A stretch of DNA of 64,000 bases from Mycoplasmatota bacterium (lineage in GTDB: Bacteria > Bacillota_I > Bacilli_A > Haloplasmatales > Haloplasmataceae), in contig CP074573.1 of assembly GCA_018394295.1 (NCBI GenBank), positions 2,980,543 through 3,044,542 of the forward strand, given 5' to 3'. A program made the translations under genes and the position numbers. Under the pieces are notes generated by a model. The model saw nothing but the letters and a program-made list of their open reading frames with translations, was not told where the DNA came from and searched no databases. Within the stretch, counting starts at the first letter, position 1. Every line of letters begins with the position of its first letter. Below are positions 7,889 through 16,412 of this stretch, piece after piece.

Positions 7889-8179
7889 TTATAGGTTTAT
7901 AAAATAAATTATAACAAAAATTATACCCACTATAACACCTACAACTCCACAAATTCTAACAAATAAAATATATTCATCACTTGGAGTAGCATCTTCATAC
8001 ATCCACCCGCTAGAAAGCATTCGCAATAATGCAAAAAAATGTGGTGCTATAATTGCGAATAGTCCTATCAAAATAAATATTATTCCAAATATCATAAAGT
8101 CATCATATCCATCAGTATAAGTTTGCTTTTGTGGATTTTGTGGATAATAAGATAAAAAAAACCATATATATTCTTTCAT
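7889..8179 (-). CDS. Small two-TM membrane protein, DUF6199-like (copy B)
   Basis: A 96-residue paralogue of the protein at 7211. Membrane helices lie at about residues 28-46 and 72-93, with the conserved GWMYEDATPSDEYI segment between them. The N-terminal spacer is longer and rich in Gln/Asp/Tyr. GGGGGAG precedes the ATG. The two genes are separated by terminators, so they are independently transcribed duplicates rather than an operon. Function unknown. Confidence 0.7.
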   Translation of the reverse strand: MKEYIWFFLSYYPQNPQKQTYTDGYDDFMIFGIIFILIGLFAIIAPHFFALLRMLSSGWMYEDATPSDEYILFVRICGVVGVIVGIIFVIIYFINL

Positions 8180-8254
8180 AATGTCTCCCCCTCTTAATAA
8201 TAACTATGTTTAGAATATCACTTTTTCCAATTTATGTAAATATTTTAGAGGTTA

Positions 8255-8288
8255 AAATAAAAACACACGGATTATTACCGTGGTTTTA
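8255..8288 (-). terminator. Terminator of the THUMP methyltransferase gene
   Basis: On the - strand ACCACGG pairs with CCGTG(T)GT around a 7-base loop, followed by T5. Confidence 0.65.
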
Positions 8289-8297
8289 AAGCAATAT

Positions 8298-9437
8298 CTA
8301 TTTATTTTTAGGAGGTCTTGGTCCATAATACTGATAATAACGTACCTTGATGGTACCATTAAATAATTTACGTTCACGATTTGCTTTTTTATTAAATAGA
8401 GTTTCAAATCCGCTTAATGATGTAATAATGTATTTTGACCAAGTTTCTAGTGGGTTAAACAACTCACCCATATCACGAGTAATATTATTTACTTCCCCTT
8501 TATCCTGTAATCTTTCACCATATGGCGGGTTCGAGATAAGAACTGTATAGTTATCAGAATATTTAATATTTCTAAAATCATTAACGGAAAATGAAATACA
8601 GTCATCAATGCCTGCTTCTATCGCATTGTTTCTTGCGCTTTCAACTGCTTTAGGGTCTATATCTGAGGCCATAATATTAATCTTTGTCTCATAGTCGATA
8701 GCATCTTTAGCTTTTTGAATTTCATCTTCCCAAATGGTACCTTCCATGATAGGCCAGTACATTGATGCGAAGTCACGTTTTAAACCAGGGGCAATATTTC
8801 TTCCAATGAGAGCTGCTTCAATCGGTATAGTTCCAGACCCACAGAAAACATCATATAAAATGCGATTTTTATTCCAATAACTCAAGGAAATCATAGCTGC
8901 AGCTAGTGTTTCTTTAATTGGAGCAGCAACATTATGTTTTCTGTAACCACGTTTGTGTAGTCCTGCACCACTTGTATCTATTGTTAATGTAGCGATATCT
9001 TTTAATAAAGCAACTTGAATTGTAAAATCTGCTCCTGTTTCTTCAAACCAGTCAATATGATAAGTGGTTTTTAAACTTTCAACAACTGCCTTTTTGACAA
9101 TTGCTTGACAATCGGAAATGCTAAATAATGTTGATTTAATTGATTTACCATTGACGGTAAATTTTCCATCAATCGGGATGAACTTTGACCATGGAAGTGC
9201 TTTTGTTTGATCAAATAGTTCTGTAAAAGTTAAAGCCTTAAATTCCCCTACTTTTAAAAGAACACGATCAGCGCTTCTTAACCATAGGTTAGCTCTGGCT
9301 ATACCTGCTAAGTCACTTTCGAAGGTAATCTTTCCATCTTCAACAGATAAAACATGAAAACCTAAATCTTTCACTTCTTTTTTAACGACTGTTTCAAGTC
9401 CAAAAGTCGTTGTCGCTATCAGTTCTACTTTTTTCAT
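8298..9437 (-). CDS. THUMP-domain class I SAM-dependent RNA methyltransferase (YpsC/RlmL type)
   Basis: A 379-residue protein with an N-terminal ferredoxin-like/THUMP RNA-binding region (residues 1-160, including RANLWLRSADRVL) and a C-terminal Rossmann methyltransferase: DVFCGSGTIPIEAA (motif I, about residue 205), a DxD-type acidic loop ASDIDPKAV, and catalytic NPPYGERL (about residue 303). This is the Bacillus YpsC family, predicted to make N2-methylguanosine in 23S rRNA. I use ATG at 9437 (MKKVELIATTTFG), which matches relatives; an in-frame ATG at 9470 precedes the ribosome site. Confidence 0.92.
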   Translation of the reverse strand: MKKVELIATTTFGLETVVKKEVKDLGFHVLSVEDGKITFESDLAGIARANLWLRSADRVLLKVGEFKALTFTELFDQTKALPWSKFIPIDGKFTVNGKSIKSTLFSISDCQAIVKKAVVESLKTTYHIDWFEETGADFTIQVALLKDIATLTIDTSGAGLHKRGYRKHNVAAPIKETLAAAMISLSYWNKNRILYDVFCGSGTIPIEAALIGRNIAPGLKRDFASMYWPIMEGTIWEDEIQKAKDAIDYETKINIMASDIDPKAVESARNNAIEAGIDDCISFSVNDFRNIKYSDNYTVLISNPPYGERLQDKGEVNNITRDMGELFNPLETWSKYIITSLSGFETLFNKKANRERKLFNGTIKVRYYQYYGPRPPKNK

Positions 9438-9475
9438 TTTACGTATGAACTCCTTATTTATCTTAATCAATATTT

Positions 9476-9504
9476 ATTCTACCAGTAGTTTGTTTTAAAA
9501 GCAA
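9476..9504 (-). promoter_or_regulatory. Promoter of the THUMP methyltransferase gene
   Basis: On the - strand: TTGCTT (9499-9504), 17-base spacer ending in TGG, and TAGAAT (9476-9481), i.e. an extended -10. Confidence 0.6.
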
Positions 9505-9607
9505 TCATACTATTTATATTGTAATCTTAAAAGCAGATTTAATCCATTTATATCATTGTTGCTATTTTATAATTAGATGAGGATAATGATATTATATTAA
9601 ATTTTAT

Positions 9608-9636
9608 TTGAACAAGAAAAGAATATATAGTAAAAT
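9608..9636 (+). promoter_or_regulatory. Promoter of the YwaF-like gene
   Basis: TTGAAC at 9608-9613, a 17-base spacer and TAAAAT at 9631-9636. Confidence 0.6.
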
Positions 9637-9670
9637 ATAACATAATAAAAGAATAAGGGAGAAATGGTAT

Positions 9671-10441
9671 ATGAATTTAAGTGAGTTTTTTAAACAGGGT
9701 GTAGATGGTGAGTTTCAATATTTTACTTTAGCACACTTTATTCCTTTAATCATAATGGCTGGAATAATATTTTTAATTTATAAAAAGCAAGATTATTTGC
9801 GTACATGTAAACATGAAAAGAATCTAAGATTAATATTAGCGTTTATCATAATAGTGATTGATATGTCCTATTTTTGGCAAAAGATGTATGTTGGCACAGA
9901 TATAAAGGATCATCTACCACTTACTGTATGTGGATGGGCAGCAATATTTGGTGCATTATTAATATTAAGTGAAAGTCAATTTTTATTTGATATTGTTTAT
10001 TTTTGGGGATTTGCTGGGTCTTTTAATGCGCTAATTACACCAGCAGTTATTACAAATAGTGGCCCAATGCATTTTAGATATTATCAATTTTGGATTGAAC
10101 ATAGTTCAATATTTATTGTCTTGTTCTATATGATATTTGTTTTTCGAATGCGGCCAACACTAAAATCTTTTGTAAGATCATTTATTATGTTGTGTCTTTT
10201 AGCAGCATTAAGTATTTATGTCAATTTTCAAATAGAAGGGGCAAATTATTTATTTTTAGCGTCTACTGAAGCTGGAGATTCAATATTAAACTTTTTACCA
10301 ACTAATTTATTTATGAGAGTGTTAATCATGGGAACGATATCGATTATTTTATACATAATTGTTTATATACCATATTTTATTAAGGATTTAAAAGCCAAAA
10401 AAGTAAATATAGATTTAAATGAACAATTGGCAATTGAATAA
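9671..10441 (+). CDS. YwaF-type integral membrane protein (TIGR02206 family)
   Basis: A 256-residue protein with seven predicted membrane helices. The pattern FTLAHFIPL near residue 20, HLPLTVCGWAAIFG near residue 80 and the His-rich PMHFRYYQFWIEHSS segment near residue 135 are characteristic of the YwaF/TIGR02206 family, whose function is unknown. The conserved histidines within helices suggest metal or proton chemistry, but this is inference. GGGAG lies before the ATG. It is monocistronic and convergent with the DUF960 gene. Confidence 0.82.
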   Translation: MNLSEFFKQGVDGEFQYFTLAHFIPLIIMAGIIFLIYKKQDYLRTCKHEKNLRLILAFIIIVIDMSYFWQKMYVGTDIKDHLPLTVCGWAAIFGALLILSESQFLFDIVYFWGFAGSFNALITPAVITNSGPMHFRYYQFWIEHSSIFIVLFYMIFVFRMRPTLKSFVRSFIMLCLLAALSIYVNFQIEGANYLFLASTEAGDSILNFLPTNLFMRVLIMGTISIILYIIVYIPYFIKDLKAKKVNIDLNEQLAIE

Positions 10442-10476
10442 GGAAAAAATAATTGAAAGATAATATAACTAGGTTT

Positions 10477-10518
10477 AATAGAAGGCTCTAACAACTAATG
10501 TTAGAACCTTCTATTTTT
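10477..10518. terminator. Bidirectional terminator
   Basis: A long stem (AATAGAAGG-c-TCTAACA with TGTTAGA-a-CCTTCTATT) and T-run, shared by the YwaF-like and DUF960 genes. Confidence 0.88.
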
Positions 10519-10855
10519 AATATTCAGAAGCTAAAAGCATGGTTGAATATTCTTTTCCATTTTCATCATAATCACTAATAATATACACTTTCTCATTAAT
10601 TGATTGAAGAATTTTCGAAGTGTATGCTTCATTGTTTAAATACTCTGGTACTTCTTGTTCATGTTTAATAACTAAAATATACTCTCCAGCTACTTTTTTA
10701 GTTATTAGTTTAAATATTTGTAAGTAATCAGGTTCAATTATATTGGATGTAACAAAGTCATCTAGGACGGACCATATTTGATTTATCACATTACAATCGA
10801 TTGTTGATACAATACCTCTTGTGACATATCGTAGTCCTTTAAACTTATATTTCAA
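10517..10855 (-). CDS. DUF960 family protein
   Basis: A 112-residue soluble protein. The N-terminal RYVTRGIVSTID, the central IWSVLDDF, DYLQIFKL and IKHEQEVPEY segments match DUF960, a small family of Bacilli and Clostridia with no assigned role. Its stop codon lies inside the shared terminator stem. The ATG is preceded on the - strand by a GAGGTG-type ribosome site. Nothing in the context suggests a function. Confidence 0.75.
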   Translation of the reverse strand: MKYKFKGLRYVTRGIVSTIDCNVINQIWSVLDDFVTSNIIEPDYLQIFKLITKKVAGEYILVIKHEQEVPEYLNNEAYTSKILQSINEKVYIISDYDENGKEYSTMLLASEY

Positions 10856-11243
10856 CTTCTTTCACCTCAATTCCTTATTATAAATAAATACATGTCTGAT
10901 TATATTTACGCTCATATAATTTAATTTTTATTCATTTATAAATTTATAAACAAGATTGTTGGTTGTCTACTTGGGATATTACGATTATATAATTCAGGAG
11001 TTATATCTATATAGGTAAGTAATTTTGGATAAAATACAAGTGGAAAATATTAAACAGAATCAAGTAAATAATTTGAGACACCAATTCAAATATTAACATA
11101 GTTTAACAGTTATAAAGTAAGATGATATTCGCTCGTTATAATGATAAGTTGTGATATTCATTGATTTTATAAATAAATTGTAAAAGCTGATAAGAAATAT
11201 CAATCTTTATTTGGATTTATGGTAAAATAGGGATGGTGATAAA
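10856..11243. other. Intergenic region, mostly featureless
   Basis: AT-rich, no supported ORF or RNA. The only signal I trust is an extended -10 (TGGTAAAAT, 11220-11228) serving rnmV. Confidence 0.5.
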
Positions 11244-11813
11244 ATGAAAATAAAAGAAATGATTGTGGTTGAAGGTAAAGAAGATACAAGAAGATTAAAG
11301 GAAGTCTTTCATCATATAGATACAATTGAAACGAGAGGTAGTGCTTTGAGTGAAAGAACGCTTGAATTGATTAAAGAGGCTCAGGAAAAACGTGGAGTGA
11401 TAATTTTTACGGATCCTGATTATCAAGGTGAGAGATTAAGAAGTCTTATTAATCAAGCAGTACCTGGGTGTAAAAATGCTTATATTAAAAAAGATAAAGC
11501 GATTGATTACAAGAAACACAAAGTAGGTGTTGAACATTGTTTGACTGAGGATATAATAGAATCATTATCTTGTATAACTGAAATAAATGAAGTTGAATGC
11601 GATGTAACGTATGCTGATTTATATGAGTTGAAAATAATTGGTAGTAAAAATAGCCAGGCAATTAGGGATTATTTAAGTGATACGCTTCATTTAGGGTATA
11701 ATAATGCGAAGCAGTTTTATAAGAAAATAAATATGTTTAATATTTCAAAAGAAACAATTATTAAGTTAATTGATGAATATAATGAAAAGAATGTGGTGAA
11801 ACAGGATGAGTAA
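11244..11813 (+). CDS. rnmV: Ribonuclease M5
   Basis: A 189-residue Toprim-domain nuclease that matures the ends of 5S rRNA precursor on the ribosome. The Toprim motifs VVEGKED (residues about 8-14) and FTDPDYQGERLR (about residues 53-64) are intact, followed by the HCLTEDI segment typical of RNase M5. The start ATG has GGTGAT upstream. The 3' end overlaps ksgA by 8 bases, the coupling also found in Bacillus. A TGGTAAAAT extended -10 lies just upstream. Confidence 0.95.
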   Translation: MKIKEMIVVEGKEDTRRLKEVFHHIDTIETRGSALSERTLELIKEAQEKRGVIIFTDPDYQGERLRSLINQAVPGCKNAYIKKDKAIDYKKHKVGVEHCLTEDIIESLSCITEINEVECDVTYADLYELKIIGSKNSQAIRDYLSDTLHLGYNNAKQFYKKINMFNISKETIIKLIDEYNEKNVVKQDE

Positions 11814-12681
11814 AGATATTGCGACAGTATCTAGAACACGTGAGATAATTAAAAAATATGATTTTCATTTTAAGAAAGCTTATGGGCAAAATTTTTTAGT
11901 GGACGTAAATATTCTTCAAAAGATTGTGGATAATGCTGATATTACTTCCCAAACTATGGTGATTGAAATTGGACCAGGAATTGGTTCATTAACTGAACAA
12001 TTAGCAAAGAAAGCAAAGAAAGTCATAGCATATGAAATAGACCGTTCCTTAATGCCAATTCTTGAAGATACCTTAAGTGATTATGACAATATTAAAATTC
12101 TGAATGAAGACATTTTAAAAGCTAATGTCTTAAAAATGATTGAGCATGAATTTATTGATTGTTCTGATATTGCAGTTGTTGCTAATCTTCCTTATTACAT
12201 TACAACCCCTATTCTTATGAATCTAATACAACAAAGATTACCGATTAATCGTTATTGTGTGATGATGCAAAAAGAGGTAGCAAAGAGATTATGTGGTGGA
12301 CCAAGCACGAAAGAATATAATGCCCTAACGATTGCAGTACAATATTATACAGTACCAAAGATTGTGATGAATGTACCACGGACTGTTTTTATCCCTGAAC
12401 CAAATGTTGATAGTGCTGTCTTAAAACTTGATGTTAGAGAAAAACCTGTTGTAGAAGTTAAAGACGAATCGATCTTTTTTAAAGTCGTTCGAGGAAGCTT
12501 TATTCAAAGAAGAAAAACAATCTATAATAATTTAAAACAATCCCTTAAAGAAATAAAACCAGAAAAAATAATGGAAGCATTAGAAAGAGTTAATATTAGT
12601 CCATCAATAAGAGGTGAGGCATTAACAATTGAACAATTCGCTTTATTAAGTGATGAATTATTAAAAATAATTTCATTATAA
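11806..12681 (+). CDS. rsmA: 16S rRNA dimethyladenosine methyltransferase
   Basis: A full-length (291 residues) KsgA/RsmA that dimethylates the two adjacent adenines of the 16S rRNA 3'-terminal hairpin. KKAYGQNFLVD (about residue 27), the SAM motif IEIGPGIGSLTEQLA (about residue 48), AYEIDRSL and the catalytic NLPYYITTP (about residue 128) are all present, as is the C-terminal helical domain. It is coupled to rnmV and ends in a strong hairpin. Confidence 0.97.
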   Translation: MSKDIATVSRTREIIKKYDFHFKKAYGQNFLVDVNILQKIVDNADITSQTMVIEIGPGIGSLTEQLAKKAKKVIAYEIDRSLMPILEDTLSDYDNIKILNEDILKANVLKMIEHEFIDCSDIAVVANLPYYITTPILMNLIQQRLPINRYCVMMQKEVAKRLCGGPSTKEYNALTIAVQYYTVPKIVMNVPRTVFIPEPNVDSAVLKLDVREKPVVEVKDESIFFKVVRGSFIQRRKTIYNNLKQSLKEIKPEKIMEALERVNISPSIRGEALTIEQFALLSDELLKIISL

Positions 12682-12701
12682 AAAGTTATCTTGATAAAAT
12701 G

Positions 12702-12731
12702 AATAGGCTAAATAAATTAGCCTATTTTTTT
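12702..12731 (+). terminator. Terminator of rnmV-ksgA
   Basis: A 10-bp stem (AATAGGCTAA with TTAGCCTATT) followed by a T run. Confidence 0.9.
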
Positions 12732-12748
12732 GGTTGAGTTTAAATGTT

Positions 12749-12778
12749 GTACATATTTTATATTTCAATCATAGTATA
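12749..12778 (+). promoter_or_regulatory. Candidate mother-cell sigma factor promoter (SigK/SigE type) of yabG
   Basis: CATAGTATA at 12770-12778 fits the SigK -10 pattern CATAnnnTA. An AC dinucleotide within GTACATATT (12749-12757) lies at the right distance for the -35. The same bases also partly resemble a SigE promoter. In B. subtilis yabG is transcribed by SigK. Confidence 0.55.
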
Positions 12779-12793
12779 ATAACAGGTGATATT

Positions 12794-13576
12794 ATGATAA
12801 GTATTGGTGATATTGTAGGAAGAAAATCTTATAATTTAGATGTGATTTTTGAAGTTGTTTCACTTGATGATAATGGGGTGGCTATTTTAGTTGGGAAAAC
12901 AATACGATTAATAGCTGATGCCCCAATTGATGATTTAGAAATCATGGATGATGAAAGAGTCGTACGTGAAGAAGAAAAAGAGGAAGAAATAATTGAAATC
13001 ATATCAAATCAAAACTTAAAAAAAAACAGAAGAAAATACTTGATGGGGAAGATACTACACATTGATGGTGATGCGAAATACATGAATAAGTGTTTAGATT
13101 TGTATAAAAAGATGGGAATTCATGCCGTTGGAATCGAAATGAAAGAACAAGATATTCCTAATCTTGTATTAAAATATGTTAAATATCTAACACCAGATAT
13201 TGTGATCATTACCGGACATGATTCATTTAATAAAAATGAAAAAGATGATGTAGAAAATTATCGTAACAGTAAATATTTTGTGCAAGCAATTCAAAATATA
13301 CGACAAACGTATCCTGTTTTAAATCAACCAATTATCATTGCAGGGGCTTGTCAATCGCATTTTGAAGCTTTAATCGCTGCAGGTGCTAATTTTGCGAGTT
13401 CTCCAAATCGGGTAAATATTCAATCCCTAGACCCAGCCATTATCGCTGTTAAATGTTGTTCAACAGGTACAACTGAAATGATTAAAGTCTATGAAGCCAT
13501 CGAAAGAACAAGCAATAAAATTGCTGGAATTGGTGGGATTGTTTCGTTTGGTACCATGAAAACTTTATATTATTAA
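12794..13576 (+). CDS. yabG: Sporulation-specific protease YabG
   Basis: A 260-residue YabG family peptidase (U57). It begins MISIGDIVGRKSYN, and the body holds GKILHIDGDAKYM, PDIVIITGHDSF and PIIIAGACQSHFEALIAAGANFASSP, with a candidate catalytic Cys in GACQSHFEA. YabG cleaves coat proteins to allow transglutaminase cross-linking during coat maturation. I start at 12794, where AGGTGAT gives good spacing; an ATG 60 bases upstream lies in the promoter. It keeps its Bacillus place right after ksgA, but veg and sspF are missing downstream. Confidence 0.93.
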   Translation: MISIGDIVGRKSYNLDVIFEVVSLDDNGVAILVGKTIRLIADAPIDDLEIMDDERVVREEEKEEEIIEIISNQNLKKNRRKYLMGKILHIDGDAKYMNKCLDLYKKMGIHAVGIEMKEQDIPNLVLKYVKYLTPDIVIITGHDSFNKNEKDDVENYRNSKYFVQAIQNIRQTYPVLNQPIIIAGACQSHFEALIAAGANFASSPNRVNIQSLDPAIIAVKCCSTGTTEMIKVYEAIERTSNKIAGIGGIVSFGTMKTLYY

Positions 13577-13660
13577 AAAAAAAGATTGATAATAACCAAT
13601 TTTTAACTATAATAATAAATGTATAATTTAATACATTTATTTTTTTTGATGGAGGTTCAT

Positions 13661-14509
13661 ATGATTATTGAAAAAGCTCCTGCTAAAATAAATTTAGCAC
13701 TTGACGTATTAGAAAAACGAAAAGATAATTATCACAATTTAAAAATGGTTATGACAACTATTGATTTATATGACAGATTAACTTTTGATAATATACAAGA
13801 GGATAAAATCATTTTAAATTCAAATAAGCTTTATCTACCGGTTGATGAAAAAAACTTAGTTTATAAAGTTGCAAAATTGATTAAAGATTCTTACAATATA
13901 AATTCAGGAATAAAAATCTTTATCAATAAAAATATACCTATTGCGGCTGGACTAGCTGGAGGTAGTAGTGATGCTGCAGCAACAATAAGAGCGATGAATA
14001 AAATGTTTAAATTAGGATTGAGTTTATCTGAGATGATTGATATTGGAATGCAAGTAGGATCAGATGTACCTTTTTGTATTTATAATAAAACAGCAATTGC
14101 AGAAGGAAGAGGAGAAATTATAACCCCATTAAATAAAGTTCCTAAATGTTGGGTGGTCCTTGTTAAACCACTATTTGGTGTATCTACTAAGGAAGTCTTT
14201 GAAAATATAAATATTAATAAGATATCACATCCTAATGTAGAAAAAATTATTGGTGCGATTAAAAATCAAGATTACCATTCATTGTGTCAATCAATTGGAA
14301 ATTTTTTAGAAGAAGTCACTTTTAAATTATATCCTGAGGTCGAAGAGATTAAAGGTAAGTTACAAATATTAGGTGCAGATGCTGTTTTAATGAGTGGCAG
14401 TGGCCCTACTGTGTTTGGATTAGTGTTAAAAGAACGGAAAGCAAAAATTATAATGAATAGTATTGATCGAAATAAATATGAAACGCATGCAGTGCGAATT
14501 TTGGGATAA
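13661..14509 (+). CDS. ispE: 4-diphosphocytidyl-2-C-methyl-D-erythritol kinase
   Basis: A 282-residue GHMP kinase of the non-mevalonate isoprenoid pathway; it phosphorylates CDP-methylerythritol. KAPAKINLALDV at the N-terminus, the ATP loop GLAGGSSDAAA (about residue 91) and the C-terminal LMSGSGPTVFG motif are intact. The start at 13661 has a perfect GGAGG; an in-frame upstream ATG at 13619 is in leader sequence. It stands between yabG and spoVG, with purR and yabJ absent. Confidence 0.96.
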   Translation: MIIEKAPAKINLALDVLEKRKDNYHNLKMVMTTIDLYDRLTFDNIQEDKIILNSNKLYLPVDEKNLVYKVAKLIKDSYNINSGIKIFINKNIPIAAGLAGGSSDAAATIRAMNKMFKLGLSLSEMIDIGMQVGSDVPFCIYNKTAIAEGRGEIITPLNKVPKCWVVLVKPLFGVSTKEVFENININKISHPNVEKIIGAIKNQDYHSLCQSIGNFLEEVTFKLYPEVEEIKGKLQILGADAVLMSGSGPTVFGLVLKERKAKIIMNSIDRNKYETHAVRILG

Positions 14510-14523
14510 TTTGTCAAAAACTG

Positions 14524-14551
14524 TTGTAAACCCTTACATTTGTGATATAAT
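14524..14551 (+). promoter_or_regulatory. Promoter of spoVG
   Basis: TTGTAA (14524-14529), 16 bases, TATAAT (14546-14551) with an extended TGn. I see no convincing SigH-type sequence, although SigH drives spoVG in B. subtilis. Confidence 0.55.
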
Positions 14552-14603
14552 TAAATTATATTAGACTTAAAACGAAATAATACATATAGTGAGGGGAATT
14601 GCA

Positions 14604-14858
14604 ATGAAAGTTACAAATGTCAGAATAAAAAAAATAGAAGATAAAAATCGTCTAAAAGCAGTGGCTACGATTACGTTTGATGAGTGTTTTGTTATCCATG
14701 AACTTCGATTAATTGAAGGTGAAAATGGAATGTTTGTGGCTATGCCAAGCAAACGAAACAATAAAGGTGAATTTAGAGATGTATGTCATCCTATAACGAA
14801 AGAATTTAGACAAGAAATTGAAGAAGTGGTCTTACATACTTATAATGAAGCAGAGTAA
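14604..14858 (+). CDS. spoVG: Regulator SpoVG
   Basis: An 84-residue SpoVG, a nucleic-acid-binding protein that affects sporulation, septation and virulence genes in other Bacillota. The sequence starts MKVTNVRIKKI and ends with the usual FRDVCHPITKEFRQEIEEVV helix; MPSKRNNKGEF lies in between. The start is the ATG at 14604, nine bases after GAGGGG; an in-frame upstream start at 14589 would place the ribosome site inside the gene. It is monocistronic between its own promoter and terminator. Confidence 0.96.
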   Translation: MKVTNVRIKKIEDKNRLKAVATITFDECFVIHELRLIEGENGMFVAMPSKRNNKGEFRDVCHPITKEFRQEIEEVVLHTYNEAE

Positions 14859-14864
14859 AACTAT

Positions 14865-14901
14865 AACAATCTCTATTAAATAGAGATTGTTTTCTTTTTT
14901 T
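14865..14901 (+). terminator. Terminator of spoVG
   Basis: A 12-bp perfect stem (AACAATCTCTAT with ATAGAGATTGTT), 3-base loop, then a T-rich tail. Confidence 0.9.
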
Positions 14902-14913
14902 TATGAAGATTTA

Positions 14914-14942
14914 TTTTCATTTAATAATATATTGTTTATAAT
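14914..14942 (+). promoter_or_regulatory. Promoter of glmU
   Basis: TTTTCA (14914-14919), 17 bases, TATAAT (14937-14942). Confidence 0.55.
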
Positions 14943-14974
14943 AGGAGTAGTGATAAAAGAAAGGAAGTGTAGGA

Positions 14975-16339
14975 ATGGAAGATTTTGCGATTATTTTAGC
15001 CGCAGGGAAAGGGAAGCGGATGAAATCGAACCTATCTAAGGTTTTACATCCTGTTTTAGGGAAACCAATGATTAGTCATGTGGTTGATAATTTAAATGAA
15101 ATATGTATAGATAGAAAAATTTTAGTTGTTTCGGAAGATGCAAATGATATAAAGGATTTATTACAAGACAAAGTTGAATATGTAGTCCAAAAAGAACGAT
15201 TAGGGACAGCTCATGCTGTGAGAATGGTAGAATCATTAATTGAAAATGAGGAAGGAACGACAATTGTTATCTGTGGTGACACACCATTAATCACAAGCAA
15301 AACAATTAATGCTTTGATTGAATATCATAAACAAAAAAATGCTGATGCAACTGTTTTAACAACCATTGTTAATAATCCTAATGGTTATGGAAGAATTATT
15401 CGAGATGAAAGAAATCAATTAGTAAAAATTGTTGAAGATAAAGATACTAATAATGTCGAAAAATTAATCAAGGAAGTTAATACAGGGACGTATTGTTTTA
15501 ATAATAAAAAACTCTTTAATGCCCTAAAAAAAGTGAAAAACAATAACAAACAAGGAGAGTATTATTTAACCGATGTTATTGGAATTATAAAAGAAGAAAC
15601 AGGGAAGGCTTATCCTTTTATAACAAAAGATGTTGATGAAACATTGGGAATTAATAACCGTGTTTCATTAGAAAAAGCAAATCAAATATTAAAAAGAAGA
15701 ATTAATGAGAAATTAATGGAAAATGGTGTAGCTATAATTGATAAAGAAAATACTTATATATCAATTGATACGGTTATTGGAAATGATACGATTATTTACC
15801 CAGGAACCGTATGTATGGGGAAAAATGAGATAGGAAGTCATTGTACCATCGGTCCTAATACAGAGTTATCTAATTCCAAAATCGGTAACCACTCTAAAAT
15901 TAAACATTCTGTTATAACAGATAGTGTTGTTGGAGATAATACAACGGTAGGACCATTTGCTCACTTTAGAAATCACGCGATAATCGGTGAAAATGTGAGA
16001 ATTGGAAATTTCGTTGAAATTAAAAATGCTAACTTTGGTGATAACAGTAATGCAGCTCATTTAGCTTATATTGGAGATGCAAAAATTGGTAAAAATGTCA
16101 ATATGGGTTGTGGTACAATTACAGTTAATTATGATGGAAAAGTAAAACACCAAACTCTTATAGAAGATAACGTTTTTGTTGGGTGTAATTCAAATTTAAT
16201 TGCTCCTGTAACAATTGGGGATAACTCTTACATTGCTGCAGGGTCAACAGTAAACAAAGATGTCCCAAGTGATGCATTAGCAATTGGTAGAAGTAAACTT
16301 ATTATTAAAGAAGGGTATGCGAAAAAATTTAAAAAATAG
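14975..16339 (+). CDS. glmU: Bifunctional UDP-GlcNAc pyrophosphorylase / glucosamine-1-phosphate acetyltransferase
   Basis: 454 residues, the normal GlmU length. The N-terminal pyrophosphorylase domain has LAAGKGKRMKS at residues 8-18 and the GTAHAV and GDTPLI motifs. From about residue 250 a left-handed beta-helix of hexapeptide repeats forms the acetyltransferase, ending with NYDGKVKHQT and GAGS-type AAGSTVNKDV. The two activities make UDP-GlcNAc for peptidoglycan and teichoic acids. AAAGGAAG precedes the ATG. prs follows after 73 bases with its own promoter. Confidence 0.97.
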   Translation: MEDFAIILAAGKGKRMKSNLSKVLHPVLGKPMISHVVDNLNEICIDRKILVVSEDANDIKDLLQDKVEYVVQKERLGTAHAVRMVESLIENEEGTTIVICGDTPLITSKTINALIEYHKQKNADATVLTTIVNNPNGYGRIIRDERNQLVKIVEDKDTNNVEKLIKEVNTGTYCFNNKKLFNALKKVKNNNKQGEYYLTDVIGIIKEETGKAYPFITKDVDETLGINNRVSLEKANQILKRRINEKLMENGVAIIDKENTYISIDTVIGNDTIIYPGTVCMGKNEIGSHCTIGPNTELSNSKIGNHSKIKHSVITDSVVGDNTTVGPFAHFRNHAIIGENVRIGNFVEIKNANFGDNSNAAHLAYIGDAKIGKNVNMGCGTITVNYDGKVKHQTLIEDNVFVGCNSNLIAPVTIGDNSYIAAGSTVNKDVPSDALAIGRSKLIIKEGYAKKFKK

Positions 16340-16351
16340 CGCTAACAATAT

Positions 16352-16380
16352 TTGCATTATACTAAGGATATAGGTAAAAT
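16352..16380 (+). promoter_or_regulatory. Promoter of prs
   Basis: TTGCAT (16352-16357), 17-base spacer, TAAAAT (16375-16380). The -10 neighbourhood AGGATATAGGTAAAA recurs at 53264-53278. Confidence 0.55.
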
Positions 16381-16412
16381 ATAATTTGGATAAAATAATT
16401 GGAGGTTTTTCT

